Part shown: positions 1-9,167 of the stretch, in pieces
Numbering within the stretch: the first letter of the stretch is position 1
Layout of the letters: each line of letters starts with the position of its first letter
Origin: Arsenicicoccus sp. oral taxon 190
GTDB lineage: Bacteria > Actinomycetota > Actinomycetes > Actinomycetales > Dermatophilaceae
Length of the DNA: 64,000 nucleotides
Direction: 5' to 3'
Assembly: GCF_001189535.1 (NCBI RefSeq)
Contig: NZ_CP012070.1
Coordinates: forward strand, 3,100,001-3,164,000
Program-made: the position numbers and the translations under genes
The notes under the pieces: model-generated
Told to the model about the DNA's origin: nothing
The model's input: the letters and a program-made list of their open reading frames with translations, nothing else
The model's database searches: none

Positions 1-448
1 GGCCCGGGGTGAGCTCGCCGTCGCAGATGACGGTGTCGGCGCCCTCGGCCTGCACGATCTCGCGCAGCTCCTCGGCCTTGCCGGAGCCGAGGAAGGTCCC
101 GGCGTCGGGCCGCAGCCGCCGCTGGATCACGCCGTCCAGGACGGTCGACCCGGCGGTCTCGGCGAGCGCGGCGAGCTCGCGGATGGAGTTCTCGGCGTCC
201 TCGGCGGTCCCCTCGGTCCACACCCCGGCGAGCACGACCCGCTCGAGGCGCAGCTGGCGGTACTCGACCTCGGTGATGTCCTCGAGCTCGGTCGACAGCC
301 CGCCGACGCGCCGCAGCGCGGCCCGTTCCTCACGGTCGAGCTGTTCGCCGTCGTACGCCTCGACGCCCTCGTCGAGCCAGGGGTCCTGCTCCTCGGCGAG
401 CGCCTCGGCCCGGGAGCGGAAGAGGTTGTGGTGCGAAGTAGAAGTCAT
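1..448 (-). CDS. hflX: GTPase HflX, N-terminal part (runs off left edge)
   Basis: The first 149 codons read MTSTSHHNLFRSRAEALAEE and continue into the HflX N-terminal domain, with the conserved stretch ERVVLAGVWTEGTAEDAENS and a later FLGSGKAEELREIV segment. HflX is a ribosome-associated GTPase that splits or rescues stalled ribosomes; the GTPase domain lies outside the window. The start is supported by GAGGGG just before the ATG. Many actinobacteria have miaA-dapF-hflX together. Here dapF is about 11 kb away on the same strand and the pyrophosphatase gene lies immediately upstream. The product is certain from the N-domain; completeness of the gene cannot be judged. Confidence 0.9.
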   Translation of the reverse strand, partial: MTSTSHHNLFRSRAEALAEEQDPWLDEGVEAYDGEQLDREERAALRRVGGLSTELEDITEVEYRQLRLERVVLAGVWTEGTAEDAENSIRELAALAETAGSTVLDGVIQRRLRPDAGTFLGSGKAEELREIVQAEGADTVICDGELTPG

Positions 449-541
449 ATCCCCTCAAGGGTTGCACGGGCCCACGTGGACAGCGAGCCATTTGTGCCAA
501 CGCTGACGACCCCTGCCGTATGCCGCACCAGCCCGCCCGGC

Positions 542-2962
542 CTAGTCGAGGTCTCGCACCTTGTCGAGGTGGGGGTGCTGGCCCCGGGCCGGGAGGTCCG
601 GGGACGGGCCGACGGCGTGCTCGATCTCCGGGAGCGAGTCGTCGACCCGGCGACGCGACACGATCACGGCGGCCGCGATGATGGCGAAGGCCACGACCGC
701 GATCAGGATTCGCAGCCACGACGAGGCGCCGGTGCCGCTCGACATCTGCACCACGGCGGGCGCGATGAGCACGGCGACGAGGTTCATGACCTTGATGAGC
801 GGGTTGATCGACGGGCCGGCGGTGTCCTTGAAGGGGTCTCCGACGGTGTCGCCGATGACGGTGGCGGCGTGCGCGTCCGAGCCCTTGCCGCCGTGAGCGC
901 CGTCCTCGACGAGCTTCTTCGCGTTGTCCCAGGAGCCGCCTGCGTTGGCGAGGTAGACGGCCATCAGGACCCCGGCACCGATGGCGCCGGCCAGGAACCC
1001 GGCGAGCGCGCCGAAGCCCAGCGCGAAGCCCACCGCGATGGGGGCCAGGGCCGCGAGGAGCCCCGGCGTCGCCAGCTCGCGCAGCGAGTCGCGGGTGCAG
1101 ATGTCGACGACCCGGGCGTACTCCGGCGTCTCGGTGCCGTCCATGATCCCCGGGTGCTCCCGGAACTGCCGGCGCACCTCGAGCACGATGGCCCCCGCGG
1201 CTCGGGTCACCGCGTCGATCGCGAGCCCCGAGAAGAGGAACACCACGGCGGCGCCGAGGATGACGCCCACGAGGACGTTGGGGGAGGTCACGGCATACCC
1301 GCCGACGGCCTCGGAGGCGTTGCGACCGGCCGCGCTGAGCGCCGTCATCACGGCGTCGTTGTAGGAGCCGAAGAGGGCGGTGGCCGCGAGCACGGCGGTC
1401 GCGATGGCGATGCCCTTGGTGATCGCCTTGGTGGTGTTGCCGACGGCGTCCAGGTCGGTGAGGATCTGCGCCCCCGCCTCGTCGACGTCGCCGGACATCT
1501 CCGCGATCCCCTGCGCGTTGTCGCTGACCGGCCCGAAGGTGTCCATCGCGACGATGACCCCGACCGTGGTGAGCAGGCCGCAGCCGGCGAGCGCGATGAG
1601 GAAGAGCGAGACGATGACCGAGCCGCCCCCGAGGAGGTAGGCGAGGTAGACGGCGCCACCGATGACGACGGCCGTGTAGACCGCCGACTCGAGGCCGACG
1701 CCGATGCCGGCGAGGATGACCGTGGCGGGTCCGGTGACCGAGGTGCGCGCGACGTTGCGGGTGGGCTCCGACTCGGTGTCGGTGTAGTGGCCGGTGATCT
1801 TCAGGATGACGGCGGCCAGCGCGATGCCGAGCAGCACGGCCCCGACGGCGAGGAGCCGCGGGTCGCGGTCGACGCCCGAAGCCTCGGCGCCGCGCAGCTG
1901 GGCGAAGGAGGACGGCAGGTAGAGGAACGCCGCGAGGGAGCACAGCACCGCTGACACCACGGCCGCGATCGCGAAGCCTCGGTTGATGGCGGCGAGGCCG
2001 CTCTCGCCCGGGCGGGCCCGCGTGACGTAGATGCCGAGCACGGCGGTCAGCACCCCGATGGCCGGCACGATCAGCGGGAACACCAGCCCCTGCTCCCCGA
2101 AGGCCGCCTTGCCGAGGATGAGGGCGGCGACGAGGGTGACGGCATACGACTCGAAGAGGTCGGCCGCCATGCCTGCGCAGTCGCCCACGTTGTCGCCGAC
2201 GTTGTCGGCGATGGTCGCGGCGTTGCGGGGGTCGTCCTCGGGGATGCCCTGCTCGACCTTGCCGACCAGGTCGGCACCCACGTCGGCAGCCTTGGTGAAG
2301 ATGCCGCCGCCGACGCGCATGAACATCGCGAGCAGCGCCGCCCCGAAGCCGAACCCCTCGAGGACGGCCGGCGCCTCGGCGCGGTAGATCAGCACCACCA
2401 CGCTGGCCCCGAGCAGGCCGAGACCGACCGTGGCCATGCCGACCGCGCCGCCGGTGCGGACGGCGAGGGTGAACCCGGGGCCGCGCCGACCGGACCGCGC
2501 GGACGCGGCGACCCGGACGTTGGCCTGCACCGCCAGGGTCATGCCGAGGTAGCCGATGAAGGCCGAGAACACAGCCCCCAGCACGAAGAAGAGGCTCCGC
2601 CCGATCCGGACGGAGCCATCGTCTGCGGGGAGCAGGAAGAGCAGTGCGAACACCACCAGCACGAAGCCGGCGAGCGTGCGCAGCTGCCGGTTGAGGTAGG
2701 CGCCCGCCCCCTGCTGGATCGCGGCGGCCACCTGCTGCATGCCCGAGGTGCCCGTGTCGGCGCGCAGGACCTGGCCGCGCAGGATCGTGCCGACCACGAG
2801 CGCCAGCAGCGCGATGGCCGCGATGACCGCGACGACGACGATGCTGCTGCCTGAGACGGGCACGACGGCCGGGACAGCGACCGCAGGGCCAGCGACCGCA
2901 GGGCCGGCGACCGCGGGGGCACCGGCAGCGGCCTGGTGCGAGATGGCAGAGAGCGCGCGCAT
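542..2962 (-). CDS. hppA: Membrane-bound proton-translocating pyrophosphatase
   Basis: An 806-residue integral membrane protein that hydrolyses pyrophosphate and pumps ions. The substrate-binding signature DVGADLVGKVEQ followed by DNVGDNVGDCAGMAADLFES lies near residues 226-265, and a second acidic site GDTVGDPFKDTAGPSINPLI is near residue 700. The motif GNTTKAIT (about residue 508) carries Lys and Thr where K+-dependent enzymes have Ala and Gly, so this should be the K+-independent H+-pumping class. There are about 16 hydrophobic segments. Residues 13-36 are an Ala/Pro/Val repeat (AGPAVAGPAVAVPAV) not typical of the family. The start is supported by AAGGAGG 5 nt before the ATG. Confidence 0.96.
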   Translation of the reverse strand: MRALSAISHQAAAGAPAVAGPAVAGPAVAVPAVVPVSGSSIVVVAVIAAIALLALVVGTILRGQVLRADTGTSGMQQVAAAIQQGAGAYLNRQLRTLAGFVLVVFALLFLLPADDGSVRIGRSLFFVLGAVFSAFIGYLGMTLAVQANVRVAASARSGRRGPGFTLAVRTGGAVGMATVGLGLLGASVVVLIYRAEAPAVLEGFGFGAALLAMFMRVGGGIFTKAADVGADLVGKVEQGIPEDDPRNAATIADNVGDNVGDCAGMAADLFESYAVTLVAALILGKAAFGEQGLVFPLIVPAIGVLTAVLGIYVTRARPGESGLAAINRGFAIAAVVSAVLCSLAAFLYLPSSFAQLRGAEASGVDRDPRLLAVGAVLLGIALAAVILKITGHYTDTESEPTRNVARTSVTGPATVILAGIGVGLESAVYTAVVIGGAVYLAYLLGGGSVIVSLFLIALAGCGLLTTVGVIVAMDTFGPVSDNAQGIAEMSGDVDEAGAQILTDLDAVGNTTKAITKGIAIATAVLAATALFGSYNDAVMTALSAAGRNASEAVGGYAVTSPNVLVGVILGAAVVFLFSGLAIDAVTRAAGAIVLEVRRQFREHPGIMDGTETPEYARVVDICTRDSLRELATPGLLAALAPIAVGFALGFGALAGFLAGAIGAGVLMAVYLANAGGSWDNAKKLVEDGAHGGKGSDAHAATVIGDTVGDPFKDTAGPSINPLIKVMNLVAVLIAPAVVQMSSGTGASSWLRILIAVVAFAIIAAAVIVSRRRVDDSLPEIEHAVGPSPDLPARGQHPHLDKVRDLD

Positions 2963-3084
2963 CCGTCCTCCTTGACGTGCGACTACGGACGGTGAGCACC
3001 GTCCTCAGGTGGCCGTCAGTCTAGGGAGCGGACGGTCCGCTGACCAGGGTTGCCGCGCCGATGGTTTTGCCGGGTCTCCGGGTC

Positions 3085-3106
3085 TGTCGGTGGCGGGTGG
3101 CAGAGT
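3085..3106 (+). promoter_or_regulatory. RecA-NDp/PafBC-type DNA-damage promoter before HNH gene
   Basis: TGTCGGTG at 3085-3092, 8 nt, then CAGAGT at 3101-3106. This matches the mycobacterial RecA-independent damage promoter (TTGTCRGTG-N8-TANNNT), except that the first base of the -10 is C. It lies 115 bp before the DUF222-HNH start. The surrounding 30 bp closely resemble the lhr upstream region at 25965-25992, so it is a shared element and not coding noise. Confidence 0.65.
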
Positions 3107-3220
3107 GTGACGCATGCTCACCGGGGGCGTCACGGGAGCGGATTTTTCGCTACGGTGTGCGAGATGGTGTCACCCGGGTTGCGGTCGCGGGATCCGTTGT
3201 TATAGCCCTATTCTGGGGGC

Positions 3221-5146
3221 ATGAGGACGACGGTGTTCGAGACGGTGGAGGGGCAGTTTTCTGCACCTTCCGTGACTCGACTCACCCAGGTCTTCGCCCA
3301 GCTGGTGGCGGGGGCGTATGCCGATGCCTGCTCCCCCGCCCCCTCACCGCCCCCGGGCGACGACATGACCCAGGACACACCTGCGTCGTCGATGCCTGTG
3401 GGCGAAGCGGCTGACCCGGCTCCGGCGGCCATGGCCCGTGCTGCGCTCGCCGAGGTCGTGGCCACGGTCCGCGCCCTCGGGGCCCTGCAGGCCCACCTGG
3501 TGGAGACCCACGCCGAGCTGATCGGCCACCTCGCCGACGACCTGGTGCAGGGCGAGCTGAGCCACGGTCGGACCATCTCGGACGCGGTCGCGGCCGACGA
3601 CGCCCGCGTCATCGCCGGCGACGAGATCGCGGCCGCCACGGGCCTGGGCCCGGGCGAGGTGCAGCGGCTGGGACGCCTCGCGACGACACCCGGACCCGTC
3701 CGGCGCCAGGTGGTGGCCGCGCTGCGCGAGGGTCGCACCACCTTCTACCGCGCGACCTCGCTCAGCGACGCCGTGCACCTCCTGCCCGACGACGTCCCCG
3801 ACGCCCGGCTGCGGGTGGCCTCCCGCTGCCTGGCCGCCAAGCGGGGGCACGAGCTCCACGACGTGACCCCCGACGGGCTGCTGAGCCACGGCACGTTCTT
3901 CGCGCGGCTCAACCGGGCGATGTCTCACGAGCAGTCGCTGCTGCCCGACGCCGAGCACCTGCGGCGCCGGTCGCTCGCCGACCGCGCCGTCCGAGCCCGC
4001 ATCGACGAGCACGGCCTCGGCTGTCTGTCCGTCACCGGCGCCGCCGACCAGGTCGCGGCCGCCCACGAGCGCATCGACGCCATCGCCCGCTCCACCAAGG
4101 CCGCCGGGGACCAGCGCACCCTGGACCAGCTGCGGGCCGACATCGTGCTGCACCTGCTCAACCACGGCTGGGACGAGCACCGCGACCTCGTCGGGACGCC
4201 CCCGGCCGCCACCATCCACCTGCGGGTGAGCCTGGAGGTCCTGCTCGGGCTGGCGAGCGACCCCGGCTGGCTCGAGGGGTACGGCCCGGTCCCGGCGCCG
4301 GTCGCGCGCGACATCGCGCTGCGGCCGGGGTCGGTGTGGCACCGCATCGTCACCGACCCGGTGACCGGGATCGTCTGGGACCGGTCCACGCGGTCCTACC
4401 GGCCCACGGCGTCGATGCGCGCTGACGTCGAGGCGAGGGACGTCCTCTGTCGCGCCCCCGGCTGCACCCGACCGGCGGTCCGGTGCGAGCTCGACCACGC
4501 CGTCCCCTATCCCGACGGGGAGACCTCCCCGGCCAACCTGGTCGCGCTGTGCAAGGCGCACCACCAGCGCAAGACCGGACGTCGCTGGCGCCACACGCTG
4601 CGGCCGGACGGGACGGCGACCTTCACGAGCCGGCTCGGCCAGACCATCACGACCCGACCGTGGGCGGACGACGTCCCGACCCCCGCCGCAGCGTCGAGCC
4701 CGACCGCGGCGTGGCCACCGGATGCCCGGCCCGACGCGTCCGAACCCGAGCTGAGGGCCAAACCCGGACCCAAGCTCGTTCCCGAGGCTGACGTCGAGCC
4801 CGAGCTCAAGCCCGGACGCGAGCCCGGACGCGGAACCGAACCCAACCGCGAGCCCGCGGTCCCACGCCCGCCGTCGAGCTCACGGCTCGAGGACCACCTC
4901 CGGAGCATCGTCGCGCCCGAGATGCTGCGTCGCCTCGGCAGGTACGGCGACGAGGAGACGGCCCGCCGGGTGCAGGCCGCCGCTGCCGTGCGCGGGGTCG
5001 GCGACTGGGTGAGCACTCCCGAGCCGGGCTGGGGCCACGGCACGCGGGTGCAGCTGGGCGAGCCGAAGTGGCCGCACCGCCGCTGCCTCCCCGAGCGCCG
5101 CCCCGCCGTGGGTGGGAGCGCGGGCCACGACGAGCCGCCGTTCTGA
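3221..5146 (+). CDS. DUF222 / 13E12-repeat family HNH endonuclease
   Basis: A 641-residue protein with an N-terminal DUF222 domain (about residues 60-330) and a C-terminal HNH nuclease. The nuclease part is CRAPGCTRPAVRCELDHAVPY, then ETSPANLVALCKAHHQRK, about residues 410-452. These are the zinc/metal ligands (Cys, His) and the central DH of the fold. The tail (about residues 500-580) is low-complexity Pro/Glu/Arg. This family is multicopy and mobile-looking in actinobacteria, and several Mycobacterium tuberculosis members are DNA-damage induced. A PafBC-type promoter precedes this copy. Biological role unknown. No recombinase or terminal repeats were seen, so it is not annotated as a mobile element. 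Confidence 0.9.
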   Translation: MRTTVFETVEGQFSAPSVTRLTQVFAQLVAGAYADACSPAPSPPPGDDMTQDTPASSMPVGEAADPAPAAMARAALAEVVATVRALGALQAHLVETHAELIGHLADDLVQGELSHGRTISDAVAADDARVIAGDEIAAATGLGPGEVQRLGRLATTPGPVRRQVVAALREGRTTFYRATSLSDAVHLLPDDVPDARLRVASRCLAAKRGHELHDVTPDGLLSHGTFFARLNRAMSHEQSLLPDAEHLRRRSLADRAVRARIDEHGLGCLSVTGAADQVAAAHERIDAIARSTKAAGDQRTLDQLRADIVLHLLNHGWDEHRDLVGTPPAATIHLRVSLEVLLGLASDPGWLEGYGPVPAPVARDIALRPGSVWHRIVTDPVTGIVWDRSTRSYRPTASMRADVEARDVLCRAPGCTRPAVRCELDHAVPYPDGETSPANLVALCKAHHQRKTGRRWRHTLRPDGTATFTSRLGQTITTRPWADDVPTPAAASSPTAAWPPDARPDASEPELRAKPGPKLVPEADVEPELKPGREPGRGTEPNREPAVPRPPSSSRLEDHLRSIVAPEMLRRLGRYGDEETARRVQAAAAVRGVGDWVSTPEPGWGHGTRVQLGEPKWPHRRCLPERRPAVGGSAGHDEPPF

Positions 5147-5216
5147 TCCGCACCCGTTCTGACCTGGCACGTCGGCCCCGGGGCCACGCCTGCCCGGACC
5201 ACGTCGTGCCCGACAC

Positions 5217-5250
5217 CCCCCCGCCTGCCCCCGCTACGGGAGGCGGGGGG
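5217..5250. terminator. Bidirectional hairpin between convergent genes
   Basis: A perfect 10-bp stem (CCCCCCGCCT at 5217-5226 and AGGCGGGGGG at 5241-5250) encloses a second CCCG-cta-CGGG stem. It lies between the converging HNH (+) and PhoD (-) genes. There is no T-tract, as is common in actinobacteria. Confidence 0.6.
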
Positions 5251-5267
5251 AGGCGGCATACGGGCGG

Positions 5268-6830
5268 TCAGGACCGGGGCGTCAGCTCGGTCGTGTGGAG
5301 CACCTCGCCCAGCCCGTTGCGCAGGCTGACGGTCATCGTGCCCGCCCGATCGACCTCGACGTAGCCGAAGAACATCGCCTTCTGGTCACGCGGCGACTGG
5401 TTGGCGTAGCGCGGCAGCCCCTGGAAGAGCACCTGCGGGCCGAAGGTCTTGTCCATGGCGTTGGGGCCGAAGCCGCCGGCCGAGATGGGGCCGGCCACGA
5501 ACTCGTAGAACCCGTCGAAGTCGCTGAAGGCCGCCTTGGAGGGGTCGTAGTAGTGCGCGGCGCAGTAGTGCACGTCCGCGGTGAACCACACGACGTTGCG
5601 GATCTTGCGGCGCTTGATCTCCCGCAGCAGGTAGGCGAGCTCGAGCTCGCGACCGAGCGGCGCCCCGGCGTCACCCTGGGCGATGGCCTCGATGGCCTTG
5701 CCGTCCGGCACGACGATGCCGATGGGCATGTCCGCGGCGATCACCTTCCACGTCGCGCGCGACCGCTGCAGCTCGTCCAGCAGCCACTCGACCTGACGCC
5801 CGCCGAGGAAGGCGGTGCGGTAGGGCTCCAGGTCGGGGGTGTTGGCCCCGCGGTAGGTGCGCATGTCGAGGGCGAAGACGTCCACGTGGGAGCCGCGCTC
5901 GACCTTGCGGTAGACCTGCGGCGCCTTCCCCAGGTCGTGGAGGCCGCGGCCGTGGCGGTCGGCGATGGGCATGAACTCGAAGAACGCCTGACGCGCGCGG
6001 GTGGACAGCACGTCGACCCGACGCTCCCGGGTGTAGCGGGGGTCGTCGAGGACCTCACCGGGATACCAGTTGTTGACGGTCTCGTGGTCGTCCCACTGGC
6101 TGATGACGGGGACGTCGGCATACATGCCGCGGAGGTTCTTGTCCATGAGGTTGTAGCGGTAGCGGCCGCGGAACTCGTCGAGGGTCTCGGCCACCTTGGC
6201 CACCTGCGGGGTCACGACGTTGCGCCACACCTGCCCGTCGGGCTCGACCACCCGCTCGGCGATGGGGCCGTCGGCGTAGATGTTGTCGCCGGAGTGGATC
6301 AGGAAGTCCGGACGCAGCTCGTGCATCGCGCGGTAGGCCACCATCCCGCCGAGGTCCGGGTTGATGCCCCACCCCTGCCCGCAGGTGTCGCCGGTCCACA
6401 CGAAGCTGGTCGGGGCGTCGTGCAGCGCCGCGGTGCTGAAGTGCCCCACCCCGACCTCGCCGCGGTGACCGTCGAGGTCCTCGAACTGGACGCGGTACTC
6501 GAAGTCGCGGCCCGGCGCGAGCCCCTTGAGCTCGAGCTTGGCGGTGAGGTCCGACCGCGGGGTGGCCCACGGGCCGGCGATCTCGCGCCAGGAGCCGCGA
6601 CGGCCCCCGGAGGTGACCCGGACGACCATGCGGCCCGGGCGGTCCGAGCGCGACCACACCATGGCCGAGCGGGAGGTCACGTCACCGGCCTGGACCCCGC
6701 TGGGCAGGGTGCCGCGGGACCGGAGCAGGGCGGGGGCACCGGCGGCGGAGGCGGTGGACTGGCCGAGGGCGACGAGACCGGCGCCGCCGAGGGCGCCGGT
6801 GAGCAGGGAGCGGCGAGAGAGCTGCGACAT
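5268..6830 (-). CDS. phoD: PhoD-like alkaline phosphatase/phosphodiesterase, Tat-exported
   Basis: A 520-residue secreted metallophosphatase. The N-terminus MSQLSRRSLLTGALGGAGLV is a twin-arginine signal (RR at residues 6-7), which fixes this start over a longer in-frame reading. An N-terminal PhoD domain is followed by the metallophosphatase core, with metal-binding motifs WTGDTCGQGWG (about 145), IHSGDNIYADG (about 177), SQWDDHETVNNW (about 242) and FTADVHYCAAHYY (about 413). PhoD enzymes release phosphate from phosphodiesters and teichoic-acid-like polymers outside the membrane and usually use Fe3+/Ca2+. No PHO box was recognised. Monocistronic, converging on the HNH gene. Confidence 0.93.
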   Translation of the reverse strand: MSQLSRRSLLTGALGGAGLVALGQSTASAAGAPALLRSRGTLPSGVQAGDVTSRSAMVWSRSDRPGRMVVRVTSGGRRGSWREIAGPWATPRSDLTAKLELKGLAPGRDFEYRVQFEDLDGHRGEVGVGHFSTAALHDAPTSFVWTGDTCGQGWGINPDLGGMVAYRAMHELRPDFLIHSGDNIYADGPIAERVVEPDGQVWRNVVTPQVAKVAETLDEFRGRYRYNLMDKNLRGMYADVPVISQWDDHETVNNWYPGEVLDDPRYTRERRVDVLSTRARQAFFEFMPIADRHGRGLHDLGKAPQVYRKVERGSHVDVFALDMRTYRGANTPDLEPYRTAFLGGRQVEWLLDELQRSRATWKVIAADMPIGIVVPDGKAIEAIAQGDAGAPLGRELELAYLLREIKRRKIRNVVWFTADVHYCAAHYYDPSKAAFSDFDGFYEFVAGPISAGGFGPNAMDKTFGPQVLFQGLPRYANQSPRDQKAMFFGYVEVDRAGTMTVSLRNGLGEVLHTTELTPRS

Positions 6831-7015
6831 GGGAGTCACTGTGGTGCGCGGGGGTGAACGCCGATGGTGCGCAAGGGTGTCCATCCGGCAAACGGACCCC
6901 CGCCACCTGCCCCGACCGTCACCAGCCCCGACCGTCACCAGCCCCGTATGCCGCGCGCCCCGGCCCGTGGGGACGGACCGGGGCGCGCGACGCCGACGGC
7001 GGAGGTCGGCAGAGG

Positions 7016-9037
7016 TCAGCGCAGGTCGGGCGTGGGGGCGTTGGGCCCCGGCGCACCACCGTCGGTGGCGGCCATCCGCTTGACCCACTGGTAGAGGCCC
7101 AGCGCCAGCGCCACGAAGATCACGAGCCCGATGGCCTGGGCCGGCCCTTCGAAGCTCTCGCCGACGACGGCGAGCGGCGCGTCGTTGCCGCCCGAGGCGG
7201 CGACGATGCCGGCGAAGAGCACCCCGAAGAGGCTCTCCCCCACGATCAGGCCCGTCGCCATCAGCACGCCGAGACGCTTGGCGCTCTCGGGGTTGGCCCG
7301 CGTCGCGCACCACCGGTCGTAGAGCAGCCCGAGGACCGCGCCGATGGGGATCATGAGCGTGAGGTCGATGGGGAGGTACATGCCCATGCCGACCGCCAGC
7401 GGCGGCAGCGCCAGCCGGCGCGCCGTGGTGATCCGCAGCGTCTCGTCGATCGCGACGACGACGGCCCCGATGATGGCGCCGAGTCCGATGAGACCCCAGT
7501 CGAGCCCCCCGCCGAGGACACCCTTGGCGAGCGTCGAGATCAGCGACGCCTGCGGCGCGGCGAGCGCGTCGGCACCCGCGCCGGGAGCCCCGAGGAACCC
7601 GAAGCTGCGGTTCATGAGCTGCAGGATCGGCGGGATCACCGCGGAGCCGAAGGCGACACCGATGACCAGCGCGACCTGCTGCTTCCACGGGGTGGCCCCG
7701 ACGAGCTGGCCGGTCTTGAGGTCCTGCAGGTTGTCGTTGGAGATCGTCGCGACGCCGAAGACCACCGCGGTGGTGAAGAGCGTGTAGGCGACGAGCGCCG
7801 CCGTCTGGTCCCCGCTCCCGGCCCCGTGGACCGCCTTGATGAGCAGCGCCGCGGTCACGGCGACGAGGATGCCGACGCCGGAGATCGGGCTGTTGGACGC
7901 GCCGATCAGACCGGCCATGTAACCGCACACGGAGGCGACGAAGAGCCCGACGAGCAGGACGTAGATGATCGAGGTGAGGACCAGGCCCGTGGCGTTGCCC
8001 TCGAGCGGGGTGCCGCGGGTGAAGACCCAGAGCAGCGCACCGATCGGCAGCATCGAGGCGAGGGTGACGCCGCCCACGAGCTTCATGGACAGGTCGCGCT
8101 CGGTGACGTCGACCTCCTGGCCCGCGGCGCGGGCGTTGGTGGAGGCCAGGGCGTCCTTGATGCCCTTGAGGATGGGCCCGATGATCTTGACGAGCGTCCA
8201 CACGGCCGCGACGCCCATGGCACCGGCGCCGATGAGGCGTACGTCGCTCTTGAAGACCTTGCCGACGACGTCCATGGCCTCGGTCCCGGCCGGGATCATC
8301 CCGCCGGTGCGGATCGGCAGGATGATGCCGTAGGAGATGATGACGCCCACGACCATCGCGATGCCGACGGTGATGCCGACGAGGTGCCCGACGCCGATGA
8401 GCGCGAGCGACAGGCTCGAGCCGACCATGGTGCCGCCGGAGCCGATCCGCAGCGCGCGCGAGACGCCCTCGGCGGCGAGCTTGAGCTTGGTCAGCAGCAT
8501 GAAGCCGAAGGCCGCGACACCCGCGACCGCGATGACCTTGAGGCCGCGCTTGTTCTCGTCCGCCCCGGAGGCGGAGTCGCCGACGCGCAGCACCTCGGCC
8601 GCCGCCACGCCCTCCGGGTAGGGCAGGTCGGACCCGGTGACCAGGGCCCGGCGCAGCGGGATGGAGTACATGACCCCGAGCACGCCACCGAAGAAGCAGA
8701 CCCCGACGGTCTGCCAGTAGGGGAAGCCGGTCCAGTAGCCCAGCATCACGAGGCCGGGAAGGACGAAGATGATGGCCGACAGCGTGCCGGCCGCCGACGC
8801 GATGGTCTGGACGATGTTGTTCTCGACCACCGTGTGGTCGCGGAAGTAGCGCAAGATCGCCATCGAGATCACCGCGGCGGGGATCGACGTGGCGAAGGTC
8901 AGGCCGACCTTGAGTCCCCGGTAGACGTTGGCGGCGGTGAAGACGAGAGTGATGATCCCGCCGATGACGACCCCTCGTAGGGTCAGCTCACGCACGGGAG
9001 ATGGGTGGGCCGTGCGCGGCGTGGTGGGTACAGACAC
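7016..9037 (-). CDS. OPT family oligopeptide/metal-chelate transporter
   Basis: A 673-residue polytopic membrane protein of the oligopeptide transporter (OPT) superfamily. It shows the first hydrophobic helices IIGGIITLVFTAANVYRGLK, the conserved LPYPEGVAAAEVL segment (about 170) and the repeat around SNDNLQDLKTGQLVGATPWK (about 430). OPT proteins import peptides or metal-siderophore/nicotianamine-like complexes with protons; the substrate cannot be deduced here. A longer reading would start at 9154, but a GTG at 9037 preceded by GAGGAGG with 8-nt spacing is the better start and removes an atypical Arg-rich leader. It diverges from the methyltransferase gene across 130 bp. Confidence 0.92.
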   Translation of the reverse strand: MSVPTTPRTAHPSPVRELTLRGVVIGGIITLVFTAANVYRGLKVGLTFATSIPAAVISMAILRYFRDHTVVENNIVQTIASAAGTLSAIIFVLPGLVMLGYWTGFPYWQTVGVCFFGGVLGVMYSIPLRRALVTGSDLPYPEGVAAAEVLRVGDSASGADENKRGLKVIAVAGVAAFGFMLLTKLKLAAEGVSRALRIGSGGTMVGSSLSLALIGVGHLVGITVGIAMVVGVIISYGIILPIRTGGMIPAGTEAMDVVGKVFKSDVRLIGAGAMGVAAVWTLVKIIGPILKGIKDALASTNARAAGQEVDVTERDLSMKLVGGVTLASMLPIGALLWVFTRGTPLEGNATGLVLTSIIYVLLVGLFVASVCGYMAGLIGASNSPISGVGILVAVTAALLIKAVHGAGSGDQTAALVAYTLFTTAVVFGVATISNDNLQDLKTGQLVGATPWKQQVALVIGVAFGSAVIPPILQLMNRSFGFLGAPGAGADALAAPQASLISTLAKGVLGGGLDWGLIGLGAIIGAVVVAIDETLRITTARRLALPPLAVGMGMYLPIDLTLMIPIGAVLGLLYDRWCATRANPESAKRLGVLMATGLIVGESLFGVLFAGIVAASGGNDAPLAVVGESFEGPAQAIGLVIFVALALGLYQWVKRMAATDGGAPGPNAPTPDLR

Positions 9038-9167
9038 GATGGAACCTCCTCGGTGGTGCTGCAGGTGCTGCGACAGAACGGAGATCGTCCCTCGTGGGCG
9101 GCGACGGCTCCGGCGCCGTAGTGACTCTAGTCCTCGCCCGGACACGCCCTCCACTAGGGTCGTGCCG

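Noticed and set aside
1777..1798. TGTCGGTG inside the pyrophosphatase gene (and at 42153-42160 inside rnj)
   Set aside because: Neither is followed after 8 nt by a (T/C)ANNNT hexamer, and both are intragenic, so they are not called as PafBC promoters.
330..2999. Very long overlapping open frames on either strand of the pyrophosphatase gene and elsewhere (for example antisense to lhr, ftsK, dxr)
   Set aside because: They are Arg/Pro/Gly/His-rich frame shadows caused by high GC content. The true genes in each place have recognisable families and ribosome-binding sites.
3107..3122. TGTGACGCATGCTCAC as a CRP-like site before the HNH gene
   Set aside because: The spacer between half-sites is 7 instead of 6 nt and one arm is incomplete.
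3221..5146. DUF222-HNH gene as part of an intact mobile element or intron
   Set aside because: No inverted repeats, target duplications, intein/intron boundaries or recombinase genes are visible around it.
6831..8201. N-terminal extension of the PhoD reading frame into the OPT gene region
   Set aside because: The Tat signal peptide fixes the start at 6830. The extension is antisense-like, low-complexity sequence overlapping another gene on the same strand.
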